NCBI GenBank assembly: GCA_000155435.1
Contig: DS990265.1
Coordinates: 3,565-67,564, forward strand
Direction of reading: 5' to 3'
Length of the DNA stretch: 64,000 bases
From: Clostridiales bacterium 1_7_47FAA
GTDB taxonomy: Bacteria; Bacillota; Clostridia; Lachnospirales; Lachnospiraceae
Made by a program: the position numbers and the translations under genes. Positions 33,531 to 43,256 of the stretch are shown piece after piece (the stretch's first letter is position 1; every line of letters begins with the position of its first letter). A model generated the notes under the pieces. It was not told where the DNA came from and did not search any database. It saw only the letters and a list, made by a program, of their open reading frames with translations.

Positions 33531-35619
33531 ATTTCCCCTGAGGATCCAAAGCGCTATAGTGCAGGACATACTTCCCCTTATCCGTAATCCTGCTCCCGCC
33601 CCGTCCTTTACGGACCATGATATATCCCATGGAATCAAGTTCACATAAAATCTCCCTCACCTCATAGACGGATAGATTGAGTCCTTCCTCGCGGCTGCAT
33701 CCGGAAAGTCTTTCCCGGCTGATGGAAACCCTGCCCTGATTGCTTTCCAGAATCTTATTCAGGACAAAGAGATACGCCTCCTGCCTCATGGACGCCATCT
33801 GCCTGAATTCCAGGATTGTATTGTCCTGGCATTCCAGGGACGGCTCCTTCTCCGGCTTCGCCCTGCCATGAAAGAACCCGGGAGGCAGGTCCTCATACTC
33901 AATGACCTTCTTGTCCAGAAAAGAAAAATAATCCGCACAATTCTTCAGTTCCCTGACATTTCCCCTCCAGCAGTGGCTCTTAAGCGCCTCGCAAACCGGC
34001 CCGGAAAGCTGGAACCTGGAACCATTTTCCTCTGCAAACATCTGGATTAACGGTATGATGTCCTCCGTGCGCTCCCTGAGGGGCGGAAGGTTGATGGGAA
34101 GCGTGTTAAGCCTGTAATACAGGTCTTCCCTGAATTCCCCCTTTTGTACCAGCTGTTCCAGGTTACGGTTGGTGGCTGCTATAATCCTTACATCTATGGA
34201 TATCAGCCTGGTATCCCCCAGGCGCATCACCTCATGTTCCTGAATCACCCTCAGAAGCTTCACCTGGAGCATGGGACTCATGCCCTCCACCTCGTCCAAA
34301 AACAGGGTGCCATTATGTGCAAACTCAAACAATCCCAGCCTGCCGCCCTTCTTTGCTCCTGTAAACGCGCCGTCCACATAACCGAACAGTTCACTTTCCA
34401 GAAGGTTCTCCGGCAGCGCCGCACAGTTTAGGGCGATGAACGGCTCAACCCTGCGGTCCGATGCATTGTGGATGGCCTGGGCGAACAGTTCCTTTCCCGT
34501 ACCGCTTTCCCCTGTAATCAGGATGGAGGCCCTGGTACCCGCCATCTTTTTTGCGATTTCCCTGACCCGGTCAATGGACGGGCTGATTCCAATGATATTA
34601 TCAAATGTGTATTTTGCCGTATGGCCCTTATTCAACAGCTGATTACGTATCTTATGCTGCTTCTCCTCCTCCTCGCCAAAATGCTGGAGCATGACAAGAA
34701 ACCCCATATTCTTCTGGTTATGGCTGATGGGATATATGCCCACTGTCACCGGGTTCTGGTTGATTTTAACCAGTTTTGCATCTATTTTCCTGTGTGTCCG
34801 CCTGCACTCCTCAAAGGGAAGGTAGGGAAACAGCTCTTCTGCCTGCTGTCCGATGGCATCTGCAAGATTCCTTCCCACAATCGTCTCAGCCTTTTTATTA
34901 CAGATGAATACGGCGCCCTGCTCATTGATGCCGAGGATACCGATCTCCATGATGTCAATCAGGCTCTGGAAACTGGATTCCAAACGCAAGGCCCTTCCGA
35001 ACAGCTCATCGAAATTATAATTATTGGATGCAATGGACGCAAGATGGGCCTTCCACTTACGGTTCTCCCATAAGTCATACATCTTAAGCTTCAATGCGAT
35101 TTCCACCAGGGTCCCGCTGTCCATCTGCCGCTGCCCCACGTCTATGATATGGGGAATCCCTTCCGGCACGTACCTCGCCTCATCCGGTGTGATTGCATAC
35201 TGTATACCCTCTGCCAGCTTAAGGGACGCCCCCGGATAAAAAGGTATGTAATTAATGTGGCTGGCCCCCAGCTGGATCAGCTTTGTAACCGCCTCCTGGG
35301 CCATAGGCTCATTCAGGTTGACCAGAAGCGCCTCTGTCCCTGAGGGAATCAGGCTGAGGCGCTGCAGTATATCATGGGAAAATGTGACACATAGCATGAC
35401 AATGGGAATGCCGCCCTCCACCTGGGTATGGAAATCAGGGAGATTTTCAAGGGCATCCGTGGTAATGCAGTACAGGTCTGCTTTTTCCAATCCATTTTTC
35501 CTGATGGACGGTACATCCATTGAAAATGCCTCTATCCGGTTGTCAAACAGGAACTCCATCTGTTCCGCATGGAATGCCCCGGCCCTTTCATCATAAGAAA
35601 TCACTGCTACACGTTTCAA
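33529..35619 (-). CDS. Sigma-54-dependent enhancer-binding regulator with PrpR-N-like and PAS domains
   Basis: The 696-aa activator begins with a TTG after AAGG. Residues 1-200 form a sensor domain with PrpR_N-like pattern, residues 215-320 a PAS domain (MEIGILGINEQGAVFICNKKAE), and residues 335-580 the AAA domain with Walker A GESGTGKE (370-377), GAFTGA (417-422, the sigma-54 contact) and Walker B GTLFLDE (437-443). The C-terminus (SREEGLNLSVYEVREILCELDSMGYIMVRKG) looks like a winged helix rather than a Fis-type HTH. It is 15 bases downstream of cysK on the same strand, and the next gene on that strand has a sigma-54 promoter, so it probably activates that operon. Confidence 0.93.
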   Translation of the reverse strand: MKRVAVISYDERAGAFHAEQMEFLFDNRIEAFSMDVPSIRKNGLEKADLYCITTDALENLPDFHTQVEGGIPIVMLCVTFSHDILQRLSLIPSGTEALLVNLNEPMAQEAVTKLIQLGASHINYIPFYPGASLKLAEGIQYAITPDEARYVPEGIPHIIDVGQRQMDSGTLVEIALKLKMYDLWENRKWKAHLASIASNNYNFDELFGRALRLESSFQSLIDIMEIGILGINEQGAVFICNKKAETIVGRNLADAIGQQAEELFPYLPFEECRRTHRKIDAKLVKINQNPVTVGIYPISHNQKNMGFLVMLQHFGEEEEKQHKIRNQLLNKGHTAKYTFDNIIGISPSIDRVREIAKKMAGTRASILITGESGTGKELFAQAIHNASDRRVEPFIALNCAALPENLLESELFGYVDGAFTGAKKGGRLGLFEFAHNGTLFLDEVEGMSPMLQVKLLRVIQEHEVMRLGDTRLISIDVRIIAATNRNLEQLVQKGEFREDLYYRLNTLPINLPPLRERTEDIIPLIQMFAEENGSRFQLSGPVCEALKSHCWRGNVRELKNCADYFSFLDKKVIEYEDLPPGFFHGRAKPEKEPSLECQDNTILEFRQMASMRQEAYLFVLNKILESNQGRVSISRERLSGCSREEGLNLSVYEVREILCELDSMGYIMVRKGRGGSRITDKGKYVLHYSALDPQGK

Positions 35620-35634
35620 AAATTACCTTCCCCC

Positions 35635-36567
35635 CTACTCCACAAACAAAGGCGTGGAATAATACCGGTCCCCGCTGTCCGGCAGCAGGGCCACGATGGT
35701 CTTCCCCTCATTTTCAGGACGTTTTGCCACCTGGATGGCCGCATACAGGGCTGCGCCTGAGGATATCCCCACCAGTATGCCTTCTTTCCTTGCCAGCAGT
35801 TTCGCGGTGGTAAAGGGCACATCATTGTCCACCGCAATGATTTCATCATATATGCCCGTGTCCAGCACTTCAGGGATAAAACCAGCGCCGATTCCCTGGA
35901 TCTTGTGGGGGCCGGCGGCCTTTCCCGACAGCACGGCCGAGGTGGCGGGTTCCACTGCGATTACCTGGATGTCCGGGTTCTGCTGTTTTAAGTAGGCACC
36001 GGTTCCGGTGATGGTTCCCCCGGTTCCCACGCTTGCCACGAAAATGTCCACTTTCCCATCTGTGTCGTTCCAGATTTCCGGCCCGGTTGTGCCTATATGG
36101 GCCTTGGGGTTCACTGGATTCACAAACTGTCCCGGAATAAAGCTGTCCGGAATCTCCTTTGACAGTTCCTCTGCCTTCTCAATGGCGCCTGTCATGCCCA
36201 GTTCCCCGGGAGTCAGCACGATCTCTGCCCCGTAAGCCTTCAGTATGTTGCGCCGCTCTATGCTCATGGTGTCGGGCATGGTCAGTATCATCCTGTATCC
36301 TTTTGCGGCCGCAATGGACGCCAGGCCGATACCGGTATTGCCTGAGGTGGGTTCAATGATGACGGAACCTGGTTTCAGCCTGCCTGTCTGCTCCGCATCC
36401 TCAATCATGGCCTTCCCCACCCGGTCCTTCACGCTGCCCGCGGGATTCAGATATTCCAGCTTAACCAATATCCGTGCCTTCAGATTCTCCTGCCGCTCAA
36501 TGTTGGCCACCTCTACCAGAGGGGTGTTTCCTACCAGCTCCATCACGCCTTTGTAAATCTTTTCCAT
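35635..36567 (-). CDS. cysK: Cysteine synthase (O-acetylserine sulfhydrylase)
   Basis: CysK makes cysteine from O-acetylserine and sulfide with PLP. The 310-aa protein has the PLP lysine in NPAGSVKDR near residue 42, the [10 protein letters not shown] substrate loop, the [10 protein letters not shown] phosphate loop and the GISSGA C-terminal site. The ATG at 36567 gives the normal [17 protein letters not shown] start; a GGTGGAG box lies only three bases before it, so an in-frame ATG at 36597 cannot be fully excluded. It leads a two-gene transcript with the sigma-54 regulator. Confidence 0.95.
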   Translation of the reverse strand: MEKIYKGVMELVGNTPLVEVANIERQENLKARILVKLEYLNPAGSVKDRVGKAMIEDAEQTGRLKPGSVIIEPTSGNTGIGLASIAAAKGYRMILTMPDTMSIERRNILKAYGAEIVLTPGELGMTGAIEKAEELSKEIPDSFIPGQFVNPVNPKAHIGTTGPEIWNDTDGKVDIFVASVGTGGTITGTGAYLKQQNPDIQVIAVEPATSAVLSGKAAGPHKIQGIGAGFIPEVLDTGIYDEIIAVDNDVPFTTAKLLARKEGILVGISSGAALYAAIQVAKRPENEGKTIVALLPDSGDRYYSTPLFVE

Positions 36568-36604
36568 AGACTCCACCTTTCCCTTTCCATAATTCATAGT
36601 TAAA

Positions 36605-36618
36605 TACTAGGTTTAGTA
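36605..36618. promoter_or_regulatory. TACTA/TAGTA palindrome at the cysK transcription start
   Basis: TACTAGGTTTAGTA (36605-36618) has perfect 5-bp inverted arms and covers the predicted start point just downstream of the -10 box. Rrf2-family regulators of cysteine metabolism use short palindromes in such positions, but the regulator is not identified. Confidence 0.4.
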
Positions 36619-36620
36619 GG

Positions 36621-36649
36621 ATTATAGGGCGGGGACACACATTTGTCAA
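36621..36649 (-). promoter_or_regulatory. Consensus sigma-A promoter of cysK
   Basis: On the minus strand TTGACA (36644-36649) and TATAAT (36621-36626) match both consensus hexamers exactly with a 17-base spacer, 54 bases upstream of the cysK ATG. Confidence 0.9.
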
Positions 36650-36723
36650 GTATGTATTATGTGTGTCCCCTGTATTTACAGAGATTTTTAATTGATTTTA
36701 CCTGATATGGCGCTAACTGTCCG

Positions 36724-37713
36724 CTACTGGACCATGGCCCCGCTGCTTCCAAAGGTATAGGATACACCGTCTATATCCATGGTGGTATTGCTTATCATAC
36801 AGCCGTTGGGATCCAGATAATACCATGATCCGTCCGCCTGGACCCAGCCTGTCTGTTTCCTGTAATCCTTCATGTAATACCAGCTGCCGTCCACATGCTT
36901 CCAGCCGTCCGCCGGTATCAGGGATGCGTAATCCGCAAATGCAAGCTCAATGGTCACATTTCCATTGATGCCGTCCACGGTTCCGGTGTCCGTGCCCTGC
37001 CATATGGTACGGTTGGGGTAGCTGTTTATGGTTCCATACCTGGCATACCAGATGTCATAGGGGATCTGGCTGGTGTCCATATTCTTAGTCAGCCACTCAT
37101 TATTGGCATAGACCACGGGGCGGTAGCCTGCATCTGCTATGGTCTTGCAGAACGCATTTACATTATCCGTAATCTGCTGTCTGGTCAGGCCGTTGTCCAG
37201 AAGGTGCTGGGACTCCACATCATAGGCAATGGGGTAGGAGATGGGGAAATCCTTTATCACCTTGAGCACATACCCCGCTTCGTCAATGGCTGTCTGTACA
37301 TCCAGGGCCTGGGTATAGAAAAATACCCCTGCCTTGATCCCATTGGCATCGGCTTCCATTACATTCCGGTCAAAATAGGGGTCCTTATCCCTGTAATAGC
37401 CAACACGTATCATTGCAAAAGATACCCCGTCTGCAGCCGCCTTTGCCCAGTCAATGCCATTTTCCGCATTGGCCCTGTTCTGGTACTTGGTTACCGTGAT
37501 TCCTTTTGCCAGGGCGCCTGCTATGGGGGCGCCTGACGCATCCACATACTGTCCGTTTTCCATGGTCCATGGCTGGGCTCCCATGGATGTGAATGTCATT
37601 GCCGCCCCCAGGATGCCTGCCAGCACGGCTGTCCTGAATACCGGACGGATGGGGGTTTGGGCGGATGGCCGGAGGGCTGCTCTGCCTGACATTTTCTTAT
37701 CTCTCATTTTCAT
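36724..37713 (-). CDS. GH25 lysozyme-like muramidase with cell wall-binding repeats
   Basis: The 329-aa exported protein has a long signal/anchor region (VFRTAVLAGILGAAMTFTSM), then a GH25 catalytic domain: GIDWAKAAADGVSFAMIRVGYYRD and the catalytic DxE in YPIAYDVES. About 45 C-terminal residues form two choline/cell wall-binding repeats (GWKHVDGSWYYMKD and GWVQADGSWYYLDPNG). GH25 enzymes cut the MurNAc-GlcNAc bond. A GAGGTG box precedes the ATG. It appears monocistronic. It may serve cell-wall turnover. Confidence 0.93.
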   Translation of the reverse strand: MKMRDKKMSGRAALRPSAQTPIRPVFRTAVLAGILGAAMTFTSMGAQPWTMENGQYVDASGAPIAGALAKGITVTKYQNRANAENGIDWAKAAADGVSFAMIRVGYYRDKDPYFDRNVMEADANGIKAGVFFYTQALDVQTAIDEAGYVLKVIKDFPISYPIAYDVESQHLLDNGLTRQQITDNVNAFCKTIADAGYRPVVYANNEWLTKNMDTSQIPYDIWYARYGTINSYPNRTIWQGTDTGTVDGINGNVTIELAFADYASLIPADGWKHVDGSWYYMKDYRKQTGWVQADGSWYYLDPNGCMISNTTMDIDGVSYTFGSSGAMVQ

Positions 37714-37873
37714 ATTTTTGTCACCTCATATAATTATTATTGCCGTTTCCCCAATCTTACCATGTATCCGGCTTCCAGACTTTATCATTCTATTAATAAT
37801 TCCTTTCAAGTTGGGATATGGCAAAATGCAGGCTATCTTGGAACGGCTCCATCTTGTTATATAAAAGTGCTTT

Positions 37874-38710
37874 TTAAGTTAAGTCCCACGTTTTAGGTCT
37901 GTGCAGGTATGGGGGAAGGATGGTCTTATTATTCCCTTTTGCGCTATTGACCTGTATTTGCGTCAAAAATAAGCATTGGCTTAAATCGGTATTGCATATA
38001 TTCGTGTCACGTGTATCAGCTCCTAAAAAATTGGCCCCGTATAGGTTGGATTGTGCTAAATTAGCCGCTATCAGTAAGGACATACTGAAATCCTTGCCTT
38101 TAAGGTTTTTTTGTTTCAAATTTTTTCCAATATAATTCTTAGAAGATACTTTACCTGAATCAGGAAAATAGGATTGGAATATTGTGCAGATATGCCTGAG
38201 GTAGTTATTCGACTTCCCACAAAATGGCTGGACATCTAAAACAGCCAGCCTTTCCAACGGTATATCTATTAATTTATTTCCCTCGTCAATTAACAATCCA
38301 GCCTGTTTCTTTTCGGACTGCGGCAACTGTAATATGAAACATTGTGATAAATACCAAAGCGTCTGATATACCCTCATGACAGCTAAAAACGAGTTGAATA
38401 TCTGTTCCGCTTCTTTTTGGGGAATCGTACGCCAATTCGGCAAGTCCTTAATATAACGGGTAACATACTGCCCCGCACCAAAACAATCATAAGCCATACA
38501 GCCTTTCAGCCCCTGTTCCGATAATTGTGGATATACCTTGCATTGATAATCAGGCTGAAGATTCTTACAGGCTATCCCGGCTTTTTTATCTTTAGGAAAT
38601 CCATCCGATTTTGAAAAATATAAGGCAACACAGCATAAGCCGCTGCAGCTTCTGCAGTTGATCTTATATGGTTCGAATATGGATAAATCAATGTCTTTTT
38701 CATATATCAT
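37874..38710 (-). CDS. Cys-rich protein with pentapeptide repeats
   Basis: The 278-aa protein starts with a cysteine-rich segment (CRSCSGLCCVALYF, then several further Cys through residue 80) that could bind a metal or cluster. Residues 190-250 show pentapeptide repeats of the A(D/N)Lxx type (GKNLKQKNLKGKDFSMSLLIAANLAQSNLYGANFLGADT). The DNA is visibly richer in A and T than neighbouring genes, and codon use follows, which suggests acquisition by transfer. It stands alone, between the GH25 gene and a GntR gene. No specific function can be given. Confidence 0.85.
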   Translation of the reverse strand: MIYEKDIDLSIFEPYKINCRSCSGLCCVALYFSKSDGFPKDKKAGIACKNLQPDYQCKVYPQLSEQGLKGCMAYDCFGAGQYVTRYIKDLPNWRTIPQKEAEQIFNSFLAVMRVYQTLWYLSQCFILQLPQSEKKQAGLLIDEGNKLIDIPLERLAVLDVQPFCGKSNNYLRHICTIFQSYFPDSGKVSSKNYIGKNLKQKNLKGKDFSMSLLIAANLAQSNLYGANFLGADTRDTNICNTDLSQCLFLTQIQVNSAKGNNKTILPPYLHRPKTWDLT

Positions 38711-38820
38711 ATGGATTCCTCCTTCAAAAGGCGTAACATCTGTGACACCACTACGATATAGTATAAATAGTTAGGAGAATGAAGTCAACAAAGGCCAAGG
38801 AAGCGCTGCATAAATCAAAA

Positions 38821-38870
38821 AAGACAGACCGCCCTTTCCCGTGCTCCCACAGGTCCCATCGGTCTGTCTT
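38821..38870 (-). terminator. Terminator after the GntR regulator
   Basis: AAGACAGACCG (38821-38831) and CGGTCTGTCTT (38860-38870) form an 11-bp stem; on the minus strand it is followed by a TTTTTT run (TTTTTTGATTT). It lies five bases beyond the GntR stop. Confidence 0.85.
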
Positions 38871-38875
38871 CACTG

Positions 38876-39553
38876 TTAATAGAACACCTTAAAGTATTCC
38901 TGATACGTATCACGTATAAATACCAGGTGTTCCTTCATGTAAAAATAAGCAAACTCCCCGTTCCTTGCCATCAATGCATCGCTGATGTTCTGATGCTGCT
39001 GGGCAATCTTGGCAGCCACGCTTTTCTGGCGCACCGGAGGCACAAGGCTGCGGATGGCAGGGGATGTCTCCATACTGTTCATCTGGTCAAACCATTGGAG
39101 CAGCACAGGGTTGTGGGTGGCCGCTATGATGGAACGGTGGAATTCCCCGTCCTCATAGCCCTTTGAGCCGATGCATCCTGCAATGGCCTTAAGCTCCTCA
39201 TCCGTGGCAGTAACAGCGATTTCCCTTACCACAGACGGCTCCAGAAGGATACGTGCATTGGTGGAGTTAATGAACTGCTCATTATATGCCTCCGTCTCCT
39301 CTTCCCCGCTTTCAAGTTCGCTGCCGTCAACCACCACGAAGCTCCCCTTGCCCTTGTGGGTTTCGATGACTCCGGCTTCATTGAGAAGGCGCAGGGCTTC
39401 ACGCACCGTAATCCTGCTGACCCCGGTCATCTCAATCAGTTCCTTTTCACTTGGCAGCAGGTCGCCTTTTTTGTATATCCCCTGCACAATCATGTTCTTT
39501 ATCTGCTCAACTACCTGCTCGTACAGTTTGGGCCTGTCCACTACCTGAAACAT
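38876..39553 (-). CDS. FadR-type GntR family regulator
   Basis: The 225-aa regulator starts at 39553 after GGAGG. The N-terminal winged helix (YEQVVEQIKNMIVQGIYKKGDLLPSEKELIEMTGVSRITVREALRLLNEAGVIE) is typical of GntR and is followed by an all-helical FCD effector domain. FadR-type members usually sense small organic acids. It is the last gene before a terminator, downstream of the EamA and molybdoenzyme genes, so it may regulate that operon. Confidence 0.93.
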   Translation of the reverse strand: MFQVVDRPKLYEQVVEQIKNMIVQGIYKKGDLLPSEKELIEMTGVSRITVREALRLLNEAGVIETHKGKGSFVVVDGSELESGEEETEAYNEQFINSTNARILLEPSVVREIAVTATDEELKAIAGCIGSKGYEDGEFHRSIIAATHNPVLLQWFDQMNSMETSPAIRSLVPPVRQKSVAAKIAQQHQNISDALMARNGEFAYFYMKEHLVFIRDTYQEYFKVFY

Positions 39554-39695
39554 GCTGTTACCTCCACCCCTATAAAATAATGTGAAAGTATTATAACACA
39601 GGGGGTTCCCAAGGTGCAAGCCCTGGAGGGATCCAGATAAAAGCCCCATTGCAGGATTCAGATACAAACCGCAGCTAAAATGCCCAGCCCCTGTC

Positions 39696-40604
39696 TCACG
39701 GGTGTCCTGCCGCCTGCGCCCTGCTCTTTAAGAACCCGTCAAACGTAATGAACAGTATGCTGGTAACCACAAGACAGCCGCCTGCCACAATCCCCAGTGT
39801 CACCGGGTCATCAAACCAGATGGTGCCGAATACCACGCTGACAATCGGTTCCAGCATGGACACAAAGGCTGCTGTGGATGCACCCAGCCTGCTGATTCCA
39901 TACATCATGAGGAAGTAACCGCTCACCGTGAACAGTCCGGACCCGCCAATCAGAAGGGCCCAGCCGCTTAATCCCCCGGCCGGGGCCTGAAGGGTTCCTG
40001 TGGCTGCTGACAGCACTGCAAATATCACGGTTCCTGGAAGGGATACATAAAACAGCTTTGCCTCGATTGGCAGGTCATTGGCAGGCCCCTTTTCATTGGC
40101 AATCAGATATCCCCCATAGGTAAGGGAGGACGCAATGGCTGTCACGATCCCGATAACCGGCATCTTCCCGCCCGCCCCGGTTAAGAAGGCCATGCCTGTT
40201 ATGGACACGATGATTGCAGCTACCTGAAGTTTGGAAAATCCCTCCCTGAACACGGTCCCCATGATAATGCACACCACGGTGGGATACAGGAAATTCAGCA
40301 TGATGGCGGTCCCCACCGGAAGATACAGGTAACTGGTGTTTAACAGCAGCGCCGTGAACATCATCCCGCTGGCTCCCATGATAAGCGCCTGGATAAGCTG
40401 TATCCTGGACGCCTTTAAGCTGCGTCCCTTTATGCGGGCCATTAACAGGCACACAAGGCTGATTGTAAGGTTCGTAAAAAACATCAGGCTGTTCATGGGT
40501 AGTCCGTCCACCAGCAGCGTCTTCTGCATACTTGGCATGATTCCTAATAAAGTGGCTGCTCCTGCCACAGCAATTATTCCGATTAACATACGTTTGTTTC
40601 TCAC
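39696..40604 (-). CDS. EamA family (DMT superfamily) transporter
   Basis: The 302-aa protein has ten hydrophobic segments arranged as two EamA repeats, with the second repeat ending in LEPIVSVVFGTIWFDDPVTLG, a family hallmark. Members export or import small metabolites. Its ATG overlaps the ferredoxin stop by four bases, which ties it to the molybdoenzyme operon; it could move the substrate or product of that enzyme. Confidence 0.92.
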   Translation of the reverse strand: MRNKRMLIGIIAVAGAATLLGIMPSMQKTLLVDGLPMNSLMFFTNLTISLVCLLMARIKGRSLKASRIQLIQALIMGASGMMFTALLLNTSYLYLPVGTAIMLNFLYPTVVCIIMGTVFREGFSKLQVAAIIVSITGMAFLTGAGGKMPVIGIVTAIASSLTYGGYLIANEKGPANDLPIEAKLFYVSLPGTVIFAVLSAATGTLQAPAGGLSGWALLIGGSGLFTVSGYFLMMYGISRLGASTAAFVSMLEPIVSVVFGTIWFDDPVTLGIVAGGCLVVTSILFITFDGFLKSRAQAAGHP

Positions 40605-41113
40605 CTCTCAAGCTGTTTCTTCATCATTTCCACAGCCTTTTTCTTCTGCTCCGCCAGCTGTCTGGCTTTAAATCCATCCTCCGTCAGAAGGGTCAGGGCG
40701 CCTGTGGGACAGACCTTGACACAGGCCGGGACCATCCCGGCTTTCTGGCGCTCGATACACGCGTCACACTTGCGCATTTTCCCGTCAGGGCCAAAGGCCG
40801 GAACACCGTAAGGGCATGCCATTGCACAGGAATGGCAGCCGATGCAGTTGGCGGTATCGTAAAGTGTGAACCCTGATTCTGCATCCTTGGTAAGGCAGCC
40901 GCAGGGACAGCCCATGACGCAGGGCGCATCCGCGCAATGCATGCAGCTTACCGAATAAAAATGCAGGTCCCCGGTCCTGCCTTCCAGGGTGAAGGTATGG
41001 CGGAAGGGCTGCTCCCCTGCCGGGATATCAATATCATTCTGGTCCATGCAGGCCAGTGCACAGGCGCCGCAGGCAGAACATTTTTCTGAATCAAAATATA
41101 AATACCGTTTCAT
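40601..41113 (-). CDS. 4Fe-4S dicluster electron-transfer subunit
   Basis: The 170-aa protein has the four-cluster pattern of DMSO-reductase-family beta subunits: CSACGACALAC, CMHCADAPCVMGCPCGC, CIGCHSCAMACPYG and CDACIERQKAGMVPACVKVCP. It carries electrons to or from the molybdenum subunit. The ATG at 41113 is preceded by AGGAGG at a somewhat long 11-base spacing; the longer ORF reading from 41236 lies inside the previous gene and is rejected. No Tat signal is visible, so a cytosolic location is likely. Confidence 0.93.
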   Translation of the reverse strand: MKRYLYFDSEKCSACGACALACMDQNDIDIPAGEQPFRHTFTLEGRTGDLHFYSVSCMHCADAPCVMGCPCGCLTKDAESGFTLYDTANCIGCHSCAMACPYGVPAFGPDGKMRKCDACIERQKAGMVPACVKVCPTGALTLLTEDGFKARQLAEQKKKAVEMMKKQLER

Positions 41114-41117
41114 TTTC

Positions 41118-43256
41118 TTAATTACCTCCTGCTTTCCTGACCGCACACCTGGTGGAGCGGTAAGCCGGGAATCCTGAATACGGGTCCAGATGGTCCCCAT
41201 CCATGATACTCTCGGCATCGGCCTCCGAATACCCATGGAACAGGTTGACCAGTTTTTCAGGTACGGACAAGGTGGGATGGACCTTTACCCTGATGGCGCC
41301 CCGGGCCGTGGATATCTCAATCCAATCCCCTTCTTTGACCCCCAGGCGGTCACAGTCCGCCTGATTCATATCTGCGGTCGGCTCGGGCTGCAGGGAGCGG
41401 TTTCTGGGAACCTTGTGCAGACGGCTGTGGATGGCTCCTGGTATACGTGAACCGGATGTGAATACAAATGGGTATGCTTCCGGATCCGCATCGTCTAATG
41501 GCTCCTTATAGGTGGGCAGCGGCTCCAGCCCCCACTCAGGATGCTGTTCAATAATAGCGCTCTTAAGCTCAAACTTCCCGGTTGGCGTGTCAAGTCCCTT
41601 TTCCAGCAGTTCCAGATCACCATGCGTGCTTACCTCTGCAATCCTGACGGGGAGGTCTGCCTTCTTAAGTTCCTCCACTGTCACACCGAAATCATCCAGT
41701 ATATAGTGCTGGATAAAATATTCATATCCGTTCTTAAGCACCTCGTCCGGCAGGTCCATGACCCTTGCAAGTTCGGTACAGATCTCCACATCGCTCCTTG
41801 CTTCCCCGATGCGCTCAATTACCGGGCTGGTATACCAGGCAACGCCGCCCGGATACGGTTTGAACTCCCCTCTCTCAAAGGAAGAACAGGCCGGAAGCAC
41901 GATATCCGCCCACATGGCTGTGTCTGTCATGAAAAGGTCTGTGTCAACAAAGAAATCCAGGCTTTCCAGCGCCTTAAACATGCGGCCTGAATCCGGGAAC
42001 ATACGCCCATTCAGCCCCAGTGCGAACACGGCCCTTAAGGGGTATGGTTTACCTTCCAGGATCTGACGCGGCATATCCATGGCCTGCATCTCCCCCTCCA
42101 GGTAGTTCCACAGCGGGAAGCGCTCAGCCCCCACCGGCTCCTTCACATCCTTGGGCCTTGTCTCATACAGGTATTGGTTCTCCCTTGTCTCAAATCCGCA
42201 GGGCACATGCATGTAGCTGTGCACGGACAGCTTCTGTCCTCCCGTCCTGTCAAAGTTGCCCGTGATGGCCAACAGGGCCATGACCGAGCGGTAATTCTGA
42301 AGCCCGTTGCGGTGATGGCACAGGGGGGCGGAGGACTCATTGCAGCTCATCCGGGGATTTTCGTGGATCAGCCGGGCCGCCGCCACTACCTGGGGGTAAG
42401 GCACGCCTGTGATGGACTCGATGTTTCCTTCATTAAACTGCCTTACATACTCCGCGTACTCTTCAAACCCGTACACATAGCGGTCTATATAGGGCCTGTC
42501 AATCCAGTCATTTTCTATGAGCACATTGGCGATTGCATGGGCCAGGGCGCCGTCGGTCCCGGTTTTCGGCTGTAGGAATAAATCCGCCAGTTTTTCAGTG
42601 GCCGGCGTGCGCCGGGTGTCCACGATCAGGAACTTAAGTCCTTTTTCCTTCAGTTCCATGGCGTTGTGGGCGCCCATATAGCTGGAATAGAACGGGTTAA
42701 ATGCCCAGCCCAGGAACAGGTCTGAATTACCCATGTCAGGATTCCCCTGCTCTCCTGCGGCCACCTTCCATGCCATGAATGCCGCCGTGTAACAGGCGCT
42801 GGACTCACAGCCGTAGTTGGGGCTTCCAAAGGCATAGGCCAGACGCCTTAACATCTGGCGGTACCACTTGGAATAACCGGAATAAAAGGCAACGCTCTCA
42901 GCCCCGTATGTCTCCTTACAGCGGTTTAAGCCCTTTGCGATTTCCGCATACGCCTCATCCCATGAGATCGGTTCAAACCTGCCCTCACCGCGTTTCCCAA
43001 CCCGTTTTAAAGGCGTCTTGATCCTGTCTTCCCTGTAAATGTATTCACGATTGGCCATCCCCTTGGTACAAAGGCGCCCGTCATTGGATGGATGGCCGTC
43101 AATGCCTTCGATTTTAATTACTTTACCGTCCTTTATGTAGGCATTGATACCGCAGTGCATACCCGGCGAACAGATGTCGCACATGGTGTGGCGGACCTCA
43201 ATCCCTGTGTCAGGTCCGGGTATCTTTGCTTTTATCCTACGTTCCAATTCTGTCAT
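41118..43256 (-). CDS. Molybdopterin-dependent oxidoreductase catalytic subunit
   Basis: The 712-aa protein belongs to the DMSO reductase family. Its N-terminal 4Fe-4S site uses C26, C29, C35 and C63 (MCDICSPGMHC ... GRLCTKG). The candidate molybdenum-ligand segment NYGCESSACYTAA follows the FGSPNYG strand near residue 155. The C-terminal MopB domain ends in INLFHGY-like sequence (VNLFHGYSEADAES). It lacks a Tat leader. The ATG at 43256 follows GGAGG and overlaps the upstream stop (ATGA). The substrate is unknown; gut relatives include catechol and other dehydroxylases, so a xenobiotic or diet-derived compound is possible. Confidence 0.92.
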   Translation of the reverse strand: MTELERRIKAKIPGPDTGIEVRHTMCDICSPGMHCGINAYIKDGKVIKIEGIDGHPSNDGRLCTKGMANREYIYREDRIKTPLKRVGKRGEGRFEPISWDEAYAEIAKGLNRCKETYGAESVAFYSGYSKWYRQMLRRLAYAFGSPNYGCESSACYTAAFMAWKVAAGEQGNPDMGNSDLFLGWAFNPFYSSYMGAHNAMELKEKGLKFLIVDTRRTPATEKLADLFLQPKTGTDGALAHAIANVLIENDWIDRPYIDRYVYGFEEYAEYVRQFNEGNIESITGVPYPQVVAAARLIHENPRMSCNESSAPLCHHRNGLQNYRSVMALLAITGNFDRTGGQKLSVHSYMHVPCGFETRENQYLYETRPKDVKEPVGAERFPLWNYLEGEMQAMDMPRQILEGKPYPLRAVFALGLNGRMFPDSGRMFKALESLDFFVDTDLFMTDTAMWADIVLPACSSFERGEFKPYPGGVAWYTSPVIERIGEARSDVEICTELARVMDLPDEVLKNGYEYFIQHYILDDFGVTVEELKKADLPVRIAEVSTHGDLELLEKGLDTPTGKFELKSAIIEQHPEWGLEPLPTYKEPLDDADPEAYPFVFTSGSRIPGAIHSRLHKVPRNRSLQPEPTADMNQADCDRLGVKEGDWIEISTARGAIRVKVHPTLSVPEKLVNLFHGYSEADAESIMDGDHLDPYSGFPAYRSTRCAVRKAGGN

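Noticed and set aside
33269-33532. 87-residue minus-strand ORF with NGIINGI repeats
   Set aside because: It is a translation of the 12-bp tandem array and the terminator hairpin, with no ribosome site and no domain.
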